64,000 nucleotides of DNA from Salinilacustrithrix sp003476595 (GTDB lineage: Bacteria > Actinomycetota > Acidimicrobiia > Acidimicrobiales > Salinilacustritrichaceae), in the NCBI GenBank assembly GCA_963972525.1, contig CAXAUZ010000018.1:10410-74409 (forward strand). Reading direction: 5' to 3'. Numbering within the stretch: position 1 is the first letter of the stretch; each line of letters begins with the position of its first letter. The notes beneath the pieces are model-generated. The model saw only the letters and a program-made list of their open reading frames with translations, did no database searches and was not told the DNA's origin. Of this stretch, positions 33,675 to 42,052 are shown in pieces. Both the position numbers and the translations under genes were made by a program.

Positions 33675-34690
33675 GCGACGTTCGTGACGTGATCATCATC
33701 GGTTCGGGGCCCGCCGGCCTCACCGCAGCCATCTACACCGCCCGGGCCAGCCTGGATCCGCTCGTCATCGAGGGCGAGCCGTCCTCCACCAGCGACCAGC
33801 CCGGCGGCCAGCTCATGCTCACGACCGAGGTCGAGAACTTCCCCGGCTTCCCCGAGGGCGTCATGGGCCCCGAGCTCATGTCCAGCATGCGGGAGCAGGC
33901 CCTGCGCTTCGGTGCCGACATCCGCACGGAGAAGGTCACCAAGGTCGACCTCTCCGCCCGCCCGTTCAGCGTCTGGATCGGCGACCCGGAGGCGGCCGAG
34001 CCCACCTACCAGGCCAAGACGATCATCGTCTCGACCGGCGCCCAGTCCCTGATGCTGAACCTGCCCCGGGAGAACGAGCTGATCGGCCACGGCCTGTCGA
34101 CCTGCGCCACCTGCGACGGCTTCTTCTTCCGTGACCAGGAGATCGTGGTCGTCGGCGGCGGTGACTCCGCCATCGAGGAGGCCACCTTCCTCACCAAGTT
34201 CGCGTCCAAGGTCACGATCGTGCACCGCCGAGACGAGCTGCGGGCGTCGAAGATCATGCAGGAGCGGGCGTTCAAGAACGACAAGATCGAGTTCCTGTGG
34301 GACACCACGGTCGAGGAGTACCTCTTCGACGAAGGTCCCCTCGGGGCCAAGCTCCGCGGCCTGCGGGTCCACAACGTCAAGACCGGCGAGGACTCCGAGC
34401 TGCTGGCCGGCGGCGTGTTCATCGCCATCGGGCACCGGCCCAACACCGACCTGTTCAAGGGCCAGCTGGCCATGGAGGACAACGGGTACCTCATCACCGG
34501 CGCCTCCGGCACCGAGATGGAGTCGGCCACCGACGTGGACGGCGTGTTCGCCTGCGGCGACGTGCAGGACCACACCTACCGCCAGGCGATCACCGCGGCC
34601 GGGTCCGGCTGCATGGCCGCCATCGACGCCGAACGCTGGCTCGAGGCCAACGACGACATCGACCAGGTCCGCACCGAGACCAACTGGTAG
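33671..34690 (+). CDS. trxB: Thioredoxin-disulfide reductase
   Basis: TrxB transfers electrons from NADPH through FAD and a redox disulfide to thioredoxin. The 339-residue protein has the FAD Rossmann motif IIIGSGPAGLTAA (about 8-20), the redox centre CATCDG (about 143-148), the NADPH motif VVVGGGDSAIEEA and C-terminal GVFACGDVQD. It lies 86 bases before trxA. The sigM, anti-sigma, trxB, trxA order is conserved in actinobacteria. Confidence 0.96.
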   Translation: MSDVRDVIIIGSGPAGLTAAIYTARASLDPLVIEGEPSSTSDQPGGQLMLTTEVENFPGFPEGVMGPELMSSMREQALRFGADIRTEKVTKVDLSARPFSVWIGDPEAAEPTYQAKTIIVSTGAQSLMLNLPRENELIGHGLSTCATCDGFFFRDQEIVVVGGGDSAIEEATFLTKFASKVTIVHRRDELRASKIMQERAFKNDKIEFLWDTTVEEYLFDEGPLGAKLRGLRVHNVKTGEDSELLAGGVFIAIGHRPNTDLFKGQLAMEDNGYLITGASGTEMESATDVDGVFACGDVQDHTYRQAITAAGSGCMAAIDAERWLEANDDIDQVRTETNW

Positions 34691-34776
34691 CCCCGCCGGA
34701 CGAGCCGGATGGAATGCCAGCCCGGCGTCGGCGGTTCAACCCCCTGCACCCCCGATCACGAAGGAAGTTCTGCACC

Positions 34777-35097
34777 ATGGCTGCAACCACCGTCACCGAC
34801 GCCACGTTCGACGAGGTCATCGGCTCCGCCGACGAAGCCGTCATCGTCGACTTCTGGGCCGAGTGGTGCGGTCCGTGCAAGATGATCGCCCCCGTCCTCG
34901 ACGAGATCGCCGCCGAGCAGGCCGGCAAGGTCAAGGTCGTCAAGCTCAACGTCGACGAGAACCAGGACACCGCCCGCCGCTTCGACGTCATGTCGATCCC
35001 CACCCTCATCGTCTTCAAGGACGGCCAGCCGGCCAAGAAGATGATCGGCGCCAAGGGCAAGGGCGCCCTGCTCGAGGATCTCGCCGAGTTCCTCTAG
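34777..35097 (+). CDS. trxA: Thioredoxin
   Basis: This is a 106-residue cytosolic thioredoxin with the active site WCGPC (about 31-35) and the cis-proline loop SIPTLIVF. It is the partner of the adjacent TrxB. The start is ATG 34777 behind an AAGGAAG ribosome-binding site. The frame is open upstream without homology. Confidence 0.96.
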   Translation: MAATTVTDATFDEVIGSADEAVIVDFWAEWCGPCKMIAPVLDEIAAEQAGKVKVVKLNVDENQDTARRFDVMSIPTLIVFKDGQPAKKMIGAKGKGALLEDLAEFL

Positions 35098-35172
35098 GTC
35101 GCGAACGCCCTGGTCACAGGGCTAGTGCCTCAAGCGGTGCCAACATCTAGCGCGAATGGACCATGGAGCCAC

Positions 35173-35190
35173 GCGTGACGTTGGTCACGC
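35173..35190. terminator. Inverted repeat between trxA and parB
   Basis: GCGTGAC (35173-35179), loop GTTG, GTCACGC (35184-35190). It lies 75 bases after trxA and before the convergent parB end, so it may terminate either operon. Confidence 0.4.
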
Positions 35191-35201
35191 TGGACCAGAG
35201 G

Positions 35202-35210
35202 TTATCCACA
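35202..35210 (+). promoter_or_regulatory. DnaA box outside oriC
   Basis: TTATCCACA, a perfect consensus DnaA box, is about 8 kb from the dnaA-dnaN gap. It is a single site, so titration or local regulation is more likely than initiation. Confidence 0.55.
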
Positions 35211-35277
35211 GGCGCTCCACAACTGGGGACACCGCTCCAGTTCGACCTGAGGGTCGGCCTCGACCCTTGATCGAGGC

Positions 35278-36189
35278 TCAGCCACCCACCATGCGGCGAT
35301 AGATGCGCTCCAGGTCGGCCACGTCGGCGAACTCGATGGTGAGCCGGCCCTTGCCGCTGCCGCCACCGGCGATGGCGACCCGGGTGTCCAGGTGGTCGCC
35401 GAGGAGCGACTCGAGCTCCAAGAACGCGGGATCCGCGGTGGGGCGCGGGCGCGGTGTGGGCTTCTGCGGCGAATCCGGCCCGGGCGTGGGCTCTGGGTCC
35501 GGCGTGCCCCCCGAACGCAGCCTGACGGCTTCCTCGGCCTCTCGCACGGAGAGGCCGTCGCGCACGATCCGCTGTGCCAGCGCGGTCTGGTAGGCGCGGT
35601 CCGGGGTGCCGAGCAGCGCCCGGGCGTGGCCGGCGGTGAGCTGGTTCTCGGCCACCAGGGCCTGGATCGCCGGCGGCAGCTGGAACAGCCGCAGCGTGTT
35701 GCTGACCGCGGCTCGGCTCTTGCCGACGCGCTTGGCCACGGCGTCCTGGGTGAGCCCGAAGTCCTCGACCAGCTGCTGGTAGGCGGCCGCTTCCTCCATG
35801 GCGTTGAGATCGGCGCGGTGGAGGTTCTCGACCAGGGCCTGCTCGAGCGAGGACGCGTCGGAGTCGGCGTCACGGACCACCACCGGGATGGACTGGAGCC
35901 CGGCCCGCTTGGATGCCCGCCACCGGCGCTCGCCGGCGATGAGCTCGAACTGGCCCTCCCCCACCTCGCGCACCAGCACCGGCTGGAGCACGCCGATCTC
36001 GGCGATGGACGCGGTGAGGCCGGCGAGGGACTCCTCGTCGAAGTGGGACCGCGGCTGGTTCGGGTTCGGCCGCACGGCGGCGACCGGCACCTCGAATGCG
36101 CCCCGCATCGTGTCGTTCGACGCGACCTCGCTGTACTCCGCCGGGATCAAGGCCCCGAGGCCCCGTCCCAGACCCGACTTGCGGTTCAT
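35278..36189 (-). CDS. parB: Chromosome-partitioning protein ParB
   Basis: ParB is a CTPase clamp that loads at parS and organises the origin region. The 303-residue protein starts MNRKSGLGRGLGALIP (the ParA-activating N-terminus). It has GERRWRASKRAGL and ENLHRADLNAMEEA (nucleotide-binding motifs), a helix-turn-helix with KRVGKSRAAVSNTLRL, a Pro-rich linker and a C-terminal dimer domain. AGGGGG before ATG 36189 favours this start; ATG 36219, overlapping the parA stop, would add ten residues. Confidence 0.95.
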   Translation of the reverse strand: MNRKSGLGRGLGALIPAEYSEVASNDTMRGAFEVPVAAVRPNPNQPRSHFDEESLAGLTASIAEIGVLQPVLVREVGEGQFELIAGERRWRASKRAGLQSIPVVVRDADSDASSLEQALVENLHRADLNAMEEAAAYQQLVEDFGLTQDAVAKRVGKSRAAVSNTLRLFQLPPAIQALVAENQLTAGHARALLGTPDRAYQTALAQRIVRDGLSVREAEEAVRLRSGGTPDPEPTPGPDSPQKPTPRPRPTADPAFLELESLLGDHLDTRVAIAGGGSGKGRLTIEFADVADLERIYRRMVGG

Positions 36190-36215
36190 CGATCCCCCTG
36201 GTTGCTGCTGGGCGT

Positions 36216-37325
36216 TCATGCGGTGTCCGTGCGCTCGAGCGGGCCGCCGCTGACCTCTCGGGCCAGCTCGCGGTAGGCGATCGCCCCGCGTGAGCGCGGG
36301 TCGAAGGCCAGGATCGGCTGGCCGTACGACGGCGCCTCGGACAGGCGGACCGTGCGCGGGATGACGATGCGGCAGACCTTGTCCCCGAAGTGGTCCCGCA
36401 CCTCGGTGACGACCTGGTCGGCGAGCTTGGTCCGGGCGTCGTACATCACGCACACGAACGTCGACACGACCAGGGACTGGTTGAGGTTGCGCTGCACCAG
36501 CGACACGTTGCGCAGCAGCTGGCCCAGGCCCTCGAGGGCGTAGTACTCGCACTGGATGGGCACGAGCACCTCGGCCGCCGCGGCCAGGCCGTTCACGGTC
36601 AGCAGCCCGAGCGAGGGTGGGCAGTCGATCAGCATGTAGTCGTAGTCGTCGGCCACCGACTGCAGGGCGTGGCGGAGCCGGAGCTCCCGGGAGAAGGCGG
36701 GGACCAGCTCGATCTCCGCACCGGCCAGGTCCAGGCTCGACGGGGCGACGAAGAGGTTCTTCATCGCCGTGGCCTCGATGGTGTCATCGATCGGGGCCTC
36801 GTGGATGATGACGTCGTACATCGACAGCTGCAGGTCGCGGATGTTGATCCCGAGGCCGGTGCTGGCGTTGCCCTGGGGGTCGAGGTCCACGACCAGGGTC
36901 CGGTAGCCGGCCTCGGCCAGCGCGGCGGCGAGGTTCACGGTGGTCGTGGTCTTGCCGACCCCGCCCTTCTGGTTCGCCACCGCCATGATCCGGGGGAGGG
37001 CGTTCCCGGCCGCATCCCGGCGCTGCGCCGGCGCGTCGCGCTCCGGGGCGGGGCCCGCCGGCAGGTCGGGCAGCGCGTCACGACCGGGCAGGCCCCCGAC
37101 CTCGAGACGAGCATCGTCGGGCATCTGGACCGGTCGGGGTGCCGGCGGCACCGGTGCGGGGGACGCCTCCACCTCATCGGCGGGGGCCGTCACGACCTCC
37201 CCCTCACCGTGCTCGGACGCTGCGCCCGACACGGCGGCCTCGTGGGCGTCCTGCTCGTCGGCGGCGGCACGCAGCCGTTCGAAGATGCCATCGCTGCGGG
37301 ACGGGACCGGATCGGCATCAGACAC
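36216..37325 (-). CDS. parA: Chromosome-partitioning ATPase ParA
   Basis: ParA is a deviant-Walker ATPase that moves ParB-parS complexes. The 369-residue protein has an unusual 110-residue acidic, Pro-rich N-terminal extension before the core. The core carries the P-loop NQKGGVGKTTTTVNLA (about 118-133), LVVDLDPQGNAS and IDCPPSLGLLT. I start it at GTG 37325, because a full promoter precedes it: TTGACC, 18 bases, CACCAT, six bases, GTG. The TTG at 37361 that would extend the protein is the -35 element. ParB follows directly. Confidence 0.94.
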   Translation of the reverse strand: MSDADPVPSRSDGIFERLRAAADEQDAHEAAVSGAASEHGEGEVVTAPADEVEASPAPVPPAPRPVQMPDDARLEVGGLPGRDALPDLPAGPAPERDAPAQRRDAAGNALPRIMAVANQKGGVGKTTTTVNLAAALAEAGYRTLVVDLDPQGNASTGLGINIRDLQLSMYDVIIHEAPIDDTIEATAMKNLFVAPSSLDLAGAEIELVPAFSRELRLRHALQSVADDYDYMLIDCPPSLGLLTVNGLAAAAEVLVPIQCEYYALEGLGQLLRNVSLVQRNLNQSLVVSTFVCVMYDARTKLADQVVTEVRDHFGDKVCRIVIPRTVRLSEAPSYGQPILAFDPRSRGAIAYRELAREVSGGPLERTDTA

Positions 37326-37361
37326 CGACCCATGGTGCTTGCCAGCGCGAGGGCGGGTCAA
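37326..37361 (-). promoter_or_regulatory. parAB promoter (leaderless)
   Basis: -35 TTGACC (37356-37361), 18 bp spacer, -10 CACCAT (37332-37337), six bases to the GTG at 37325. This is the clearest two-box promoter in the window. The nearest parS starts 12 bp upstream, so ParB binding could repress it. Confidence 0.65.
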
Positions 37362-37373
37362 GGACCGTCGACA

Positions 37374-37501
37374 CGTTTCACGTGGAACGTCGAGGGTTTG
37401 GGTGCGGTGAACGTTTCACGTGGAACACGAAGCGCCGCCAGGCGGTAGATGTTTCACGTGGAACATCGAGGCCGGGTACGACCACCGTTCCACGTGGAAC
37501 A
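37374..37501. repeat. Cluster of four parS sites
   Basis: Four 16 bp parS sites lie between parA and udk: 37374-37389, 37412-37427, 37450-37465 (perfect TGTTTCACGTGGAACA) and 37486-37501 (one C for T in the left arm). Their starts are spaced 38, 38 and 36 bp. ParB binds parS, and the position about 4.5 kb from dnaA is typical. No further exact parS was noticed in the window. Confidence 0.95.
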
Positions 37502-37514
37502 GCACACTCGATGA

Positions 37515-38198
37515 TCAGCGGCGCCCGGCCAGGAGGGATTCGACCCGGGAGGTCACCAGGTCGACGCCGACGACGTTCTCCACGCCCCGAGGCACGATGA
37601 CGTCGGCCCACCGCTTCGACGGCTCCACGAACTCGAGGTGCATGGGCTGCACCGTGCGCTCGTACTGGGCGAGCACGTCCTCGACGGTGCGCCCCCGCTC
37701 GAGGACGTCGCGGCGGATTCGCCGCAGGAGACGCAGGTCAGCGTCCGCGTCGACGTAGACCTTGACGTCGATCAGCTCCCGGATGCTCGCGGACGCGAAC
37801 AGCAGGATCCCCTCGACGAGGACCACCGGGCGGGGTTCGACCCGATCCCGCCCATCCGACCGGGTGAAGGTGGCGTAGTCGTACCGGGGGCTGTGGACCA
37901 CATCGCCCCGGACGAGTGCCCGCACGTGCTCGACGAAGAGCTCGTCGTCGAAGGAGGACGGATGGTCGACGTTGACCGCAAGTCGGTCCTCGGCTGGGAG
38001 GTGGCCGAGATCGTGGTAGTAGCGGTCGTGGCGCAGGACCGCGACCCGCTCGGCGCCGACCTGGTCGATGATGCGGTCCACCACGCTGGTCTTGCCCGAT
38101 CCGGATCCGCCCGCCACGCCGAGCACGACGTTCGGCGGGGGAGCGGCGCTGGTCTCGTCGGGAGGGGTGCGGTCAGCGGTGGTTGCCACGCCCGCCAT
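37515..38198 (-). CDS. udk: Uridine kinase
   Basis: Uridine kinase phosphorylates uridine and cytidine in pyrimidine salvage. The 227-residue protein has the P-loop GVAGGSGSGKTSV (about 28-40), RHDRYYHDL and VNVDHPSSFDDELF (substrate binding), and the lid-like RRIRRDVLERGRTVEDVL. It sits between the parS cluster and rsmG, where most actinobacteria have no gene, so it looks like an insertion into the conserved block. Confidence 0.92.
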   Translation of the reverse strand: MAGVATTADRTPPDETSAAPPPNVVLGVAGGSGSGKTSVVDRIIDQVGAERVAVLRHDRYYHDLGHLPAEDRLAVNVDHPSSFDDELFVEHVRALVRGDVVHSPRYDYATFTRSDGRDRVEPRPVVLVEGILLFASASIRELIDVKVYVDADADLRLLRRIRRDVLERGRTVEDVLAQYERTVQPMHLEFVEPSKRWADVIVPRGVENVVGVDLVTSRVESLLAGRR

Positions 38199-38264
38199 TG
38201 CACCACACGGCGTCAGCGAGGCGGGAAGAGTGGGCCGGCAGCGGGGCGTTCCGCGTCGACGTGC

Positions 38265-38885
38265 TCAGAAGAGCGGTCGCCGGACCGGCACGCCCGGCTT
38301 GCGGGGGAAGCGCGCCTCCGGCGCGCCGACGGCCCGGAAGCGCTGGAGTCCGGCGGCGGGCTCGAGGGGTTCGAGGCCCAACGGGACGAGAGCGTCGGCC
38401 GGCCACCGACCGGGCGCCGGGTCCGGCGGTTCGGTGACCGCCAGGATCCCCCCGACCCGCAGCAGGGGTGCGCCGCACTCCGCCGCCGCGGCCGGCGGAC
38501 CGAACAGGCGGGCGGTCACCAGCTCGTGGTGGCCGCGGTGCGACGGGTCCCGGCCCAGGTCCTCCGCTCGTCCGTGGACGACGCGCACGCGATCGTCCCA
38601 GCCCAGACGCTCGACCGCGCGCTCCAGCAGCCGCGTCCGGCGCTGGGCGGCATCGAGCAGGATCCAACGACTGGCCGGCCACAGCCCGGCCAGGGCGAGG
38701 CCGGGGATGCCGGCGCCGCTGCCCAGGTCCACCGCCGTCGTCGGCGGGTCGAGCAGCTCGGCCAGGCGCGCCGCGTGGTCGAGGTGCACGGTGACGTCGC
38801 CGGGGCCCACCGCCGAGAGGTGCTGCCCCTCGATCCAGATCTCCTGCAGCACCTGCCGCCAGTCGGCGGCGACCGGGCCGCTCAT
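38265..38885 (-). CDS. rsmG: 16S rRNA (guanine527-N7)-methyltransferase
   Basis: RsmG (GidB) methylates G527 of 16S rRNA; loss gives low-level streptomycin resistance in other bacteria. The 206-residue protein shows AVDLGSGAGIPGLALA (about 61-76) for SAM binding and VTARLFGPPAAAAE in the C-terminal half. Its place between parA and jag is the conserved one. Confidence 0.93.
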   Translation of the reverse strand: MSGPVAADWRQVLQEIWIEGQHLSAVGPGDVTVHLDHAARLAELLDPPTTAVDLGSGAGIPGLALAGLWPASRWILLDAAQRRTRLLERAVERLGWDDRVRVVHGRAEDLGRDPSHRGHHELVTARLFGPPAAAAECGAPLLRVGGILAVTEPPDPAPGRWPADALVPLGLEPLEPAAGLQRFRAVGAPEARFPRKPGVPVRRPLF

Positions 38886-38978
38886 GACCGGATCCCGTGC
38901 GCGCCGGGGCCCGGAACGACCACTGGCCGACCACCCGGGTCGGGCAGTCGGCCAGCGAGGTCGAACATCAGTTCGTGA

Positions 38979-39917
38979 TCAGTCGGGGAGGATGACGACG
39001 TGACGACGGCGGTCCTCGCCCTCGCTGCTCGTGTGGACGCCCTCGATCTCGTTCACCGCGTCGTGGACGATCTTGCGGTCCGGGGGCGACATCGGCTCGA
39101 GGGCCACCGGGGTACCGGTGTCCTTGACCCGGTCGGCCTGCTGGGCCGCGAAGCGCTCCAGCGCCTCCTTGCGACGGGCCCGGTAGCCGGCGACATCGAC
39201 CCGCAGGCGGCCCTGCAGGCGTCCGGAGTGCTGCTGGGCCACGGCGGTGCGGGTCAGCTCCTGGATGGCGTTCAGCGTGGCGCCGCGGGGCCCGACCAGC
39301 AGGCCGAGGTCGTCACCGGTCACGGCGATCTCCAGGTGCTCGTCGTCCTCGCTGGTGGCCTGGACGTCGGCGTCGACGCCGAAGGCGTCCACGAGGCCCT
39401 GCACGAAGCCGAGGGCGCTCGGCTCCTGCTCGTCGAGGGTGATGTCGCTCATGGTGTCTCCTGTCATCCCCGTACGGGGTTCACTGTCGTCGGTCTTGGG
39501 GGGCTCGGGGCGGCGGCGGCCGCGGCCTCGGGCGGGGGAGCGCTGGGGGGTGGGGTCCGAGGGCGCCGCAGACTCATCGGCCGGGGCCGGCTCGGACGTG
39601 GCCTTGGGCTCGGCCGTGGCCTCGGGTGCGGCCTTGGGTGCGGGCTTGGGTGCGGCGTCCTGGTCCTTCTTCGACCGCCGACGCCTGCCCCCGCCGTTGG
39701 CGCCCTTGCGTCGGTTCCGGCGGTCCAGCTTGGGACGCGGACGGGTCGGCCGGACCCGGGCCCGCACCCGGGCATCGGTGCGCCGCAGCCCGAACAGCGA
39801 CGAGCCGGGCTCGTCGAGCACCTCGAGCTCGAGGTCGCTCGCGTCGATGCCGAGGGCATCGAGGGCGCGTGCTCGCGCCTCGTCCACCGTCCGGCCAGTG
39901 GTGACCACCCACTGCAC
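38979..39917 (-). CDS. jag: Jag/KhpB RNA-binding protein
   Basis: This 312-residue protein has an N-terminal Jag-N domain (TGRTVDEARARALDALG, then EVLDEPGSSLFGL). A long basic then Ala/Pro/Glu-rich linker follows (about 55-165), and then KH and R3H RNA-binding domains (LLVGPRGATLNAIQ, RVDVAGYRARRKEALE). The GTG start at 39917 overlaps nothing but has GAGGT inside the end of yidC, so it is coupled to it. KhpB proteins regulate division and elongation mRNAs in other Gram-positives. Confidence 0.92.
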   Translation of the reverse strand: MQWVVTTGRTVDEARARALDALGIDASDLELEVLDEPGSSLFGLRRTDARVRARVRPTRPRPKLDRRNRRKGANGGGRRRRSKKDQDAAPKPAPKAAPEATAEPKATSEPAPADESAAPSDPTPQRSPARGRGRRRPEPPKTDDSEPRTGMTGDTMSDITLDEQEPSALGFVQGLVDAFGVDADVQATSEDDEHLEIAVTGDDLGLLVGPRGATLNAIQELTRTAVAQQHSGRLQGRLRVDVAGYRARRKEALERFAAQQADRVKDTGTPVALEPMSPPDRKIVHDAVNEIEGVHTSSEGEDRRRHVVILPD

Positions 39918-39924
39918 CTGCCCG

Positions 39925-40902
39925 CTACCTCTTCTTCCGCTTCTTCTTCTTGGACGCCGGCTGGTACCGGCCGGCCTCGGGTCGCCCGTTGCCGGACCCA
40001 CCCTCGCCGCTGCTCGACGACTTCGGGGCCGAGGACTTCGGTGCCGGATCCTTCGGGGCCGAGGACTTCGAGGGGGCCTTGCCGCCACCGGCGCCCTTCT
40101 CCTTGTCCTTCATGGCCCGGGCCTCGTCGGCCGCCTTGCGGGCCTGGGCACCGAGGGAGTCCTCGCCGCCGTAGAGGGACTTGGTGATGTAGCCCTGCAG
40201 GCCGATGCGGTAGATGCTCGAGGTCACCCAGTACACGACGAGTGCGGCGGGGAAGCCGATCGAGATCACGCCGAAGAAGGCCGGCATGACCTTGAGCAGC
40301 ATCTGCTGCTGGGGCATGGCCGCCGCGCTGCTGCCCCGGGCCGACACCTGCTTCTGCTGCAGGTACTGGGCGCCGATCATGATCAGGATCAGCGCAAGGT
40401 AGGGCAGGCCGTGGAGGATCGACTGGCCGAGGGCATCGGTGGTCGACTCCGACAGGTCGAGGCCGAAGCTGATCATCTCGGTCCGGCCGTCGAGGGACTG
40501 GTAGAGGTCGCTGCCGGAGTCGAGGTACTTCGGGTCGAAGGTGCCGTCGGCACCGCGTCGGGTGAGGCCCTGGATGAGGCGGAACAGCAGGAGGAAGACG
40601 GGGGCCTGGACCAGGAGCGGGAAGCACCCGCCGAGCGGGTTCAGCTCGTTCTCCTGGTAGAACGCCATCAGCTCCTGGTTCATCTCGTTGCGATCGCCAC
40701 CCTTGTGCTTCTGCTGGATCTTCTTCAGCTCCGGCTGCAGGAGCTGCATCTTGATCATCGAGCGGGTGCCCTTGAGGGTGAGCGGCGTGGTGATGAGCAT
40801 CACCAGCAGCGTCAGCATGATGATGGCGGCCGCGTAGTTCGGGACCAGGCCGTAGAAGAAGTTCAGGATCTGGGCGCTGAACTCGAAGATTCCGTCGAAC
40901 AT
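39925..40902 (-). CDS. yidC: Membrane protein insertase YidC
   Basis: YidC inserts proteins into the inner membrane alone or with Sec. The 325-residue protein has the Gram-positive form: first helix, then LKGTRSMIKMQLLQPELKK, a cytoplasmic hairpin with NPLGGCFPLLVQAPVFLLL, and a final helix region FGVISIGFPAALVVYWVTS. The Lys/Arg-rich C-terminal tail (KKKKRKKR) fits ribosome binding. No lipobox is present. It follows yidD by nine bases. Confidence 0.95.
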   Translation of the reverse strand: MFDGIFEFSAQILNFFYGLVPNYAAAIIMLTLLVMLITTPLTLKGTRSMIKMQLLQPELKKIQQKHKGGDRNEMNQELMAFYQENELNPLGGCFPLLVQAPVFLLLFRLIQGLTRRGADGTFDPKYLDSGSDLYQSLDGRTEMISFGLDLSESTTDALGQSILHGLPYLALILIMIGAQYLQQKQVSARGSSAAAMPQQQMLLKVMPAFFGVISIGFPAALVVYWVTSSIYRIGLQGYITKSLYGGEDSLGAQARKAADEARAMKDKEKGAGGGKAPSKSSAPKDPAPKSSAPKSSSSGEGGSGNGRPEAGRYQPASKKKKRKKR

Positions 40903-40911
40903 CTCGGCGTC

Positions 40912-41154
40912 CTATCGGGGGTGGTGGGGGACGGGCTCGGGGACGCCCGGCACGGGGTCGTAGCCGTGGCCGCCCCAGGGGGCGCAGCGGACGATGCGGC
41001 GCAACGTCAACCAGGAGCCTCGGCCGGCACCGTGGTGGGCGACGGCCTCGCGGGCGTAGGTGGAGCAGGAGGGCACGTACCGGCAGGGCGAGACCCGGCC
41101 CTCGGTGGCCTTCTGGTAGAGCCAGACCAGGCGGTCGAGCGCTCGGGCGATCAC
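40912..41154 (-). CDS. yidD: Membrane protein insertion efficiency factor YidD
   Basis: This 80-residue amphipathic protein has the family motif CRYVPSCSTYAREAV (about 23-37) and WGGHGYDPVPG. The GTG start overlaps the rnpA stop (GTGA, 41151-41154). It belongs to the rpmH-rnpA-yidD-yidC-jag-rsmG unit. Confidence 0.93.
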   Translation of the reverse strand: MIARALDRLVWLYQKATEGRVSPCRYVPSCSTYAREAVAHHGAGRGSWLTLRRIVRCAPWGGHGYDPVPGVPEPVPHHPR

Positions 41155-41495
41155 GTGCGGACCCCGGTGCTCGAGCGGACGGCGCCGGTCAGGTGCCGGC
41201 GCAGCTCACCGGCGGGCAGGCCGACCACGTCCGGGCGCACGCCGATCAGGTACCCGCCGGGCGCGAGGGCGCCGGCGGCGTCGAGATCGTCCATCACCGG
41301 ACGCAGCCGGCGGCGGACGCGGTTGCGGACGACGGCGGAGCCGACCTTCTTGGACACGGCGTAGGCGACCCGGGCACCGGGGTGCGCAGGGTCAGCAGCG
41401 GGCGCATGGACGACCCAGATCGGGCCGGAGGACCCGCGAGCACGAGACCGCGACAGGGCGGCGAAGTCCTCGCGGGAGCGCACCGGCGCGACCAC
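41151..41495 (-). CDS. rnpA: Ribonuclease P protein component
   Basis: RnpA is the protein cofactor of RNase P, which trims tRNA 5' ends. The 114-residue protein has the C-terminal RNA-binding motif VVRNRVRRRLRPV (about 65-77) and AYAVSKKVGSA before it. The start is GTG 41495, five bases after rpmH. The N-terminus is shorter than average and begins almost directly at REDF. Confidence 0.93.
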   Translation of the reverse strand: MVAPVRSREDFAALSRSRARGSSGPIWVVHAPAADPAHPGARVAYAVSKKVGSAVVRNRVRRRLRPVMDDLDAAGALAPGGYLIGVRPDVVGLPAGELRRHLTGAVRSSTGVRT

Positions 41496-41500
41496 ACCGG

Positions 41501-41635
41501 TCAGGCCGAGAGCTTGGCGCGGCCCTTCTGGCGCCGGTTGCGCACGACGGCGCGACCGGCGCGGGTCGCCATGCGGTGACGGAAGCCGTGGCGGCGGGCA
41601 CGCCGCTGCTTCTTGGGCTGGTAGGTGCGCTTCAC
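41501..41635 (-). CDS. rpmH: 50S ribosomal protein bL34
   Basis: This 44-residue ribosomal protein is unmistakable: KRTYQPKKQRRARRHGFR and a basic C-terminus. Start is GTG behind a GAGGAGG ribosome-binding site. It heads the minus-strand operon that runs away from dnaA. Confidence 0.96.
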   Translation of the reverse strand: MKRTYQPKKQRRARRHGFRHRMATRAGRAVVRNRRQKGRAKLSA

Positions 41636-42052
41636 TGGGTTCCTCCTCGACTGCGACCGCCGGCGCCGCGGGTGACCGGCCCGGAGGGGACGGCTGCGCG
41701 GTGGATGTTCGCCAGGCGGTGGGCGCGACGGCGCGCCGGACCAACCCGCCACGCTACCGAGGGGCCGCGGGCGGGACCAACCGGGCGATCGGACCCACCC
41801 GTCCGGGTCGGAGACATCCGTCACATCGGGCCACTCGCGAGATCCTCACCGCAGCCCTTGCACCCGGCGTTCTGGTTGCTGCTACGTTGCGAAACCACGG
41901 CGGGAACGGCTCCTCCAGGCCTCGGCCTGGCCCTGCAGCCCGCCGGCACCACCGGACGCCGCCCGGACCCCCGGTCGTCGTCTTTTTCTTTTCCACATCA
42001 TGTGGACCGAGTTGTGGATTCTTGGTATCGGACAGCGGGAGGCGGTTCGTCC
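41636..42052. promoter_or_regulatory. rpmH-dnaA divergent regulatory region
   Basis: This 417 bp gap contains the rpmH promoter (-35 TTGGTC 41775-41780, 18 bp, -10 TAGCGT 41751-41756, minus strand) with a leader of about 110 bases. On the dnaA side there are DnaA-box-like sequences: TTTTCCACA (41989-41997), TGTGGACCG (42001-42009) and TTGTGGATT (42012-42020). These suggest dnaA autoregulation. I could not place a convincing dnaA -10. A GGGAGG ribosome-binding site precedes the dnaA ATG. Confidence 0.6.

Noticed and set aside
37326..37361. TTG 37361 as the parA start
   Set aside because: TTGACC at that position forms a -35 with CACCAT 18 bp downstream and GTG six bases after it. The extra residues have no ParA homology.
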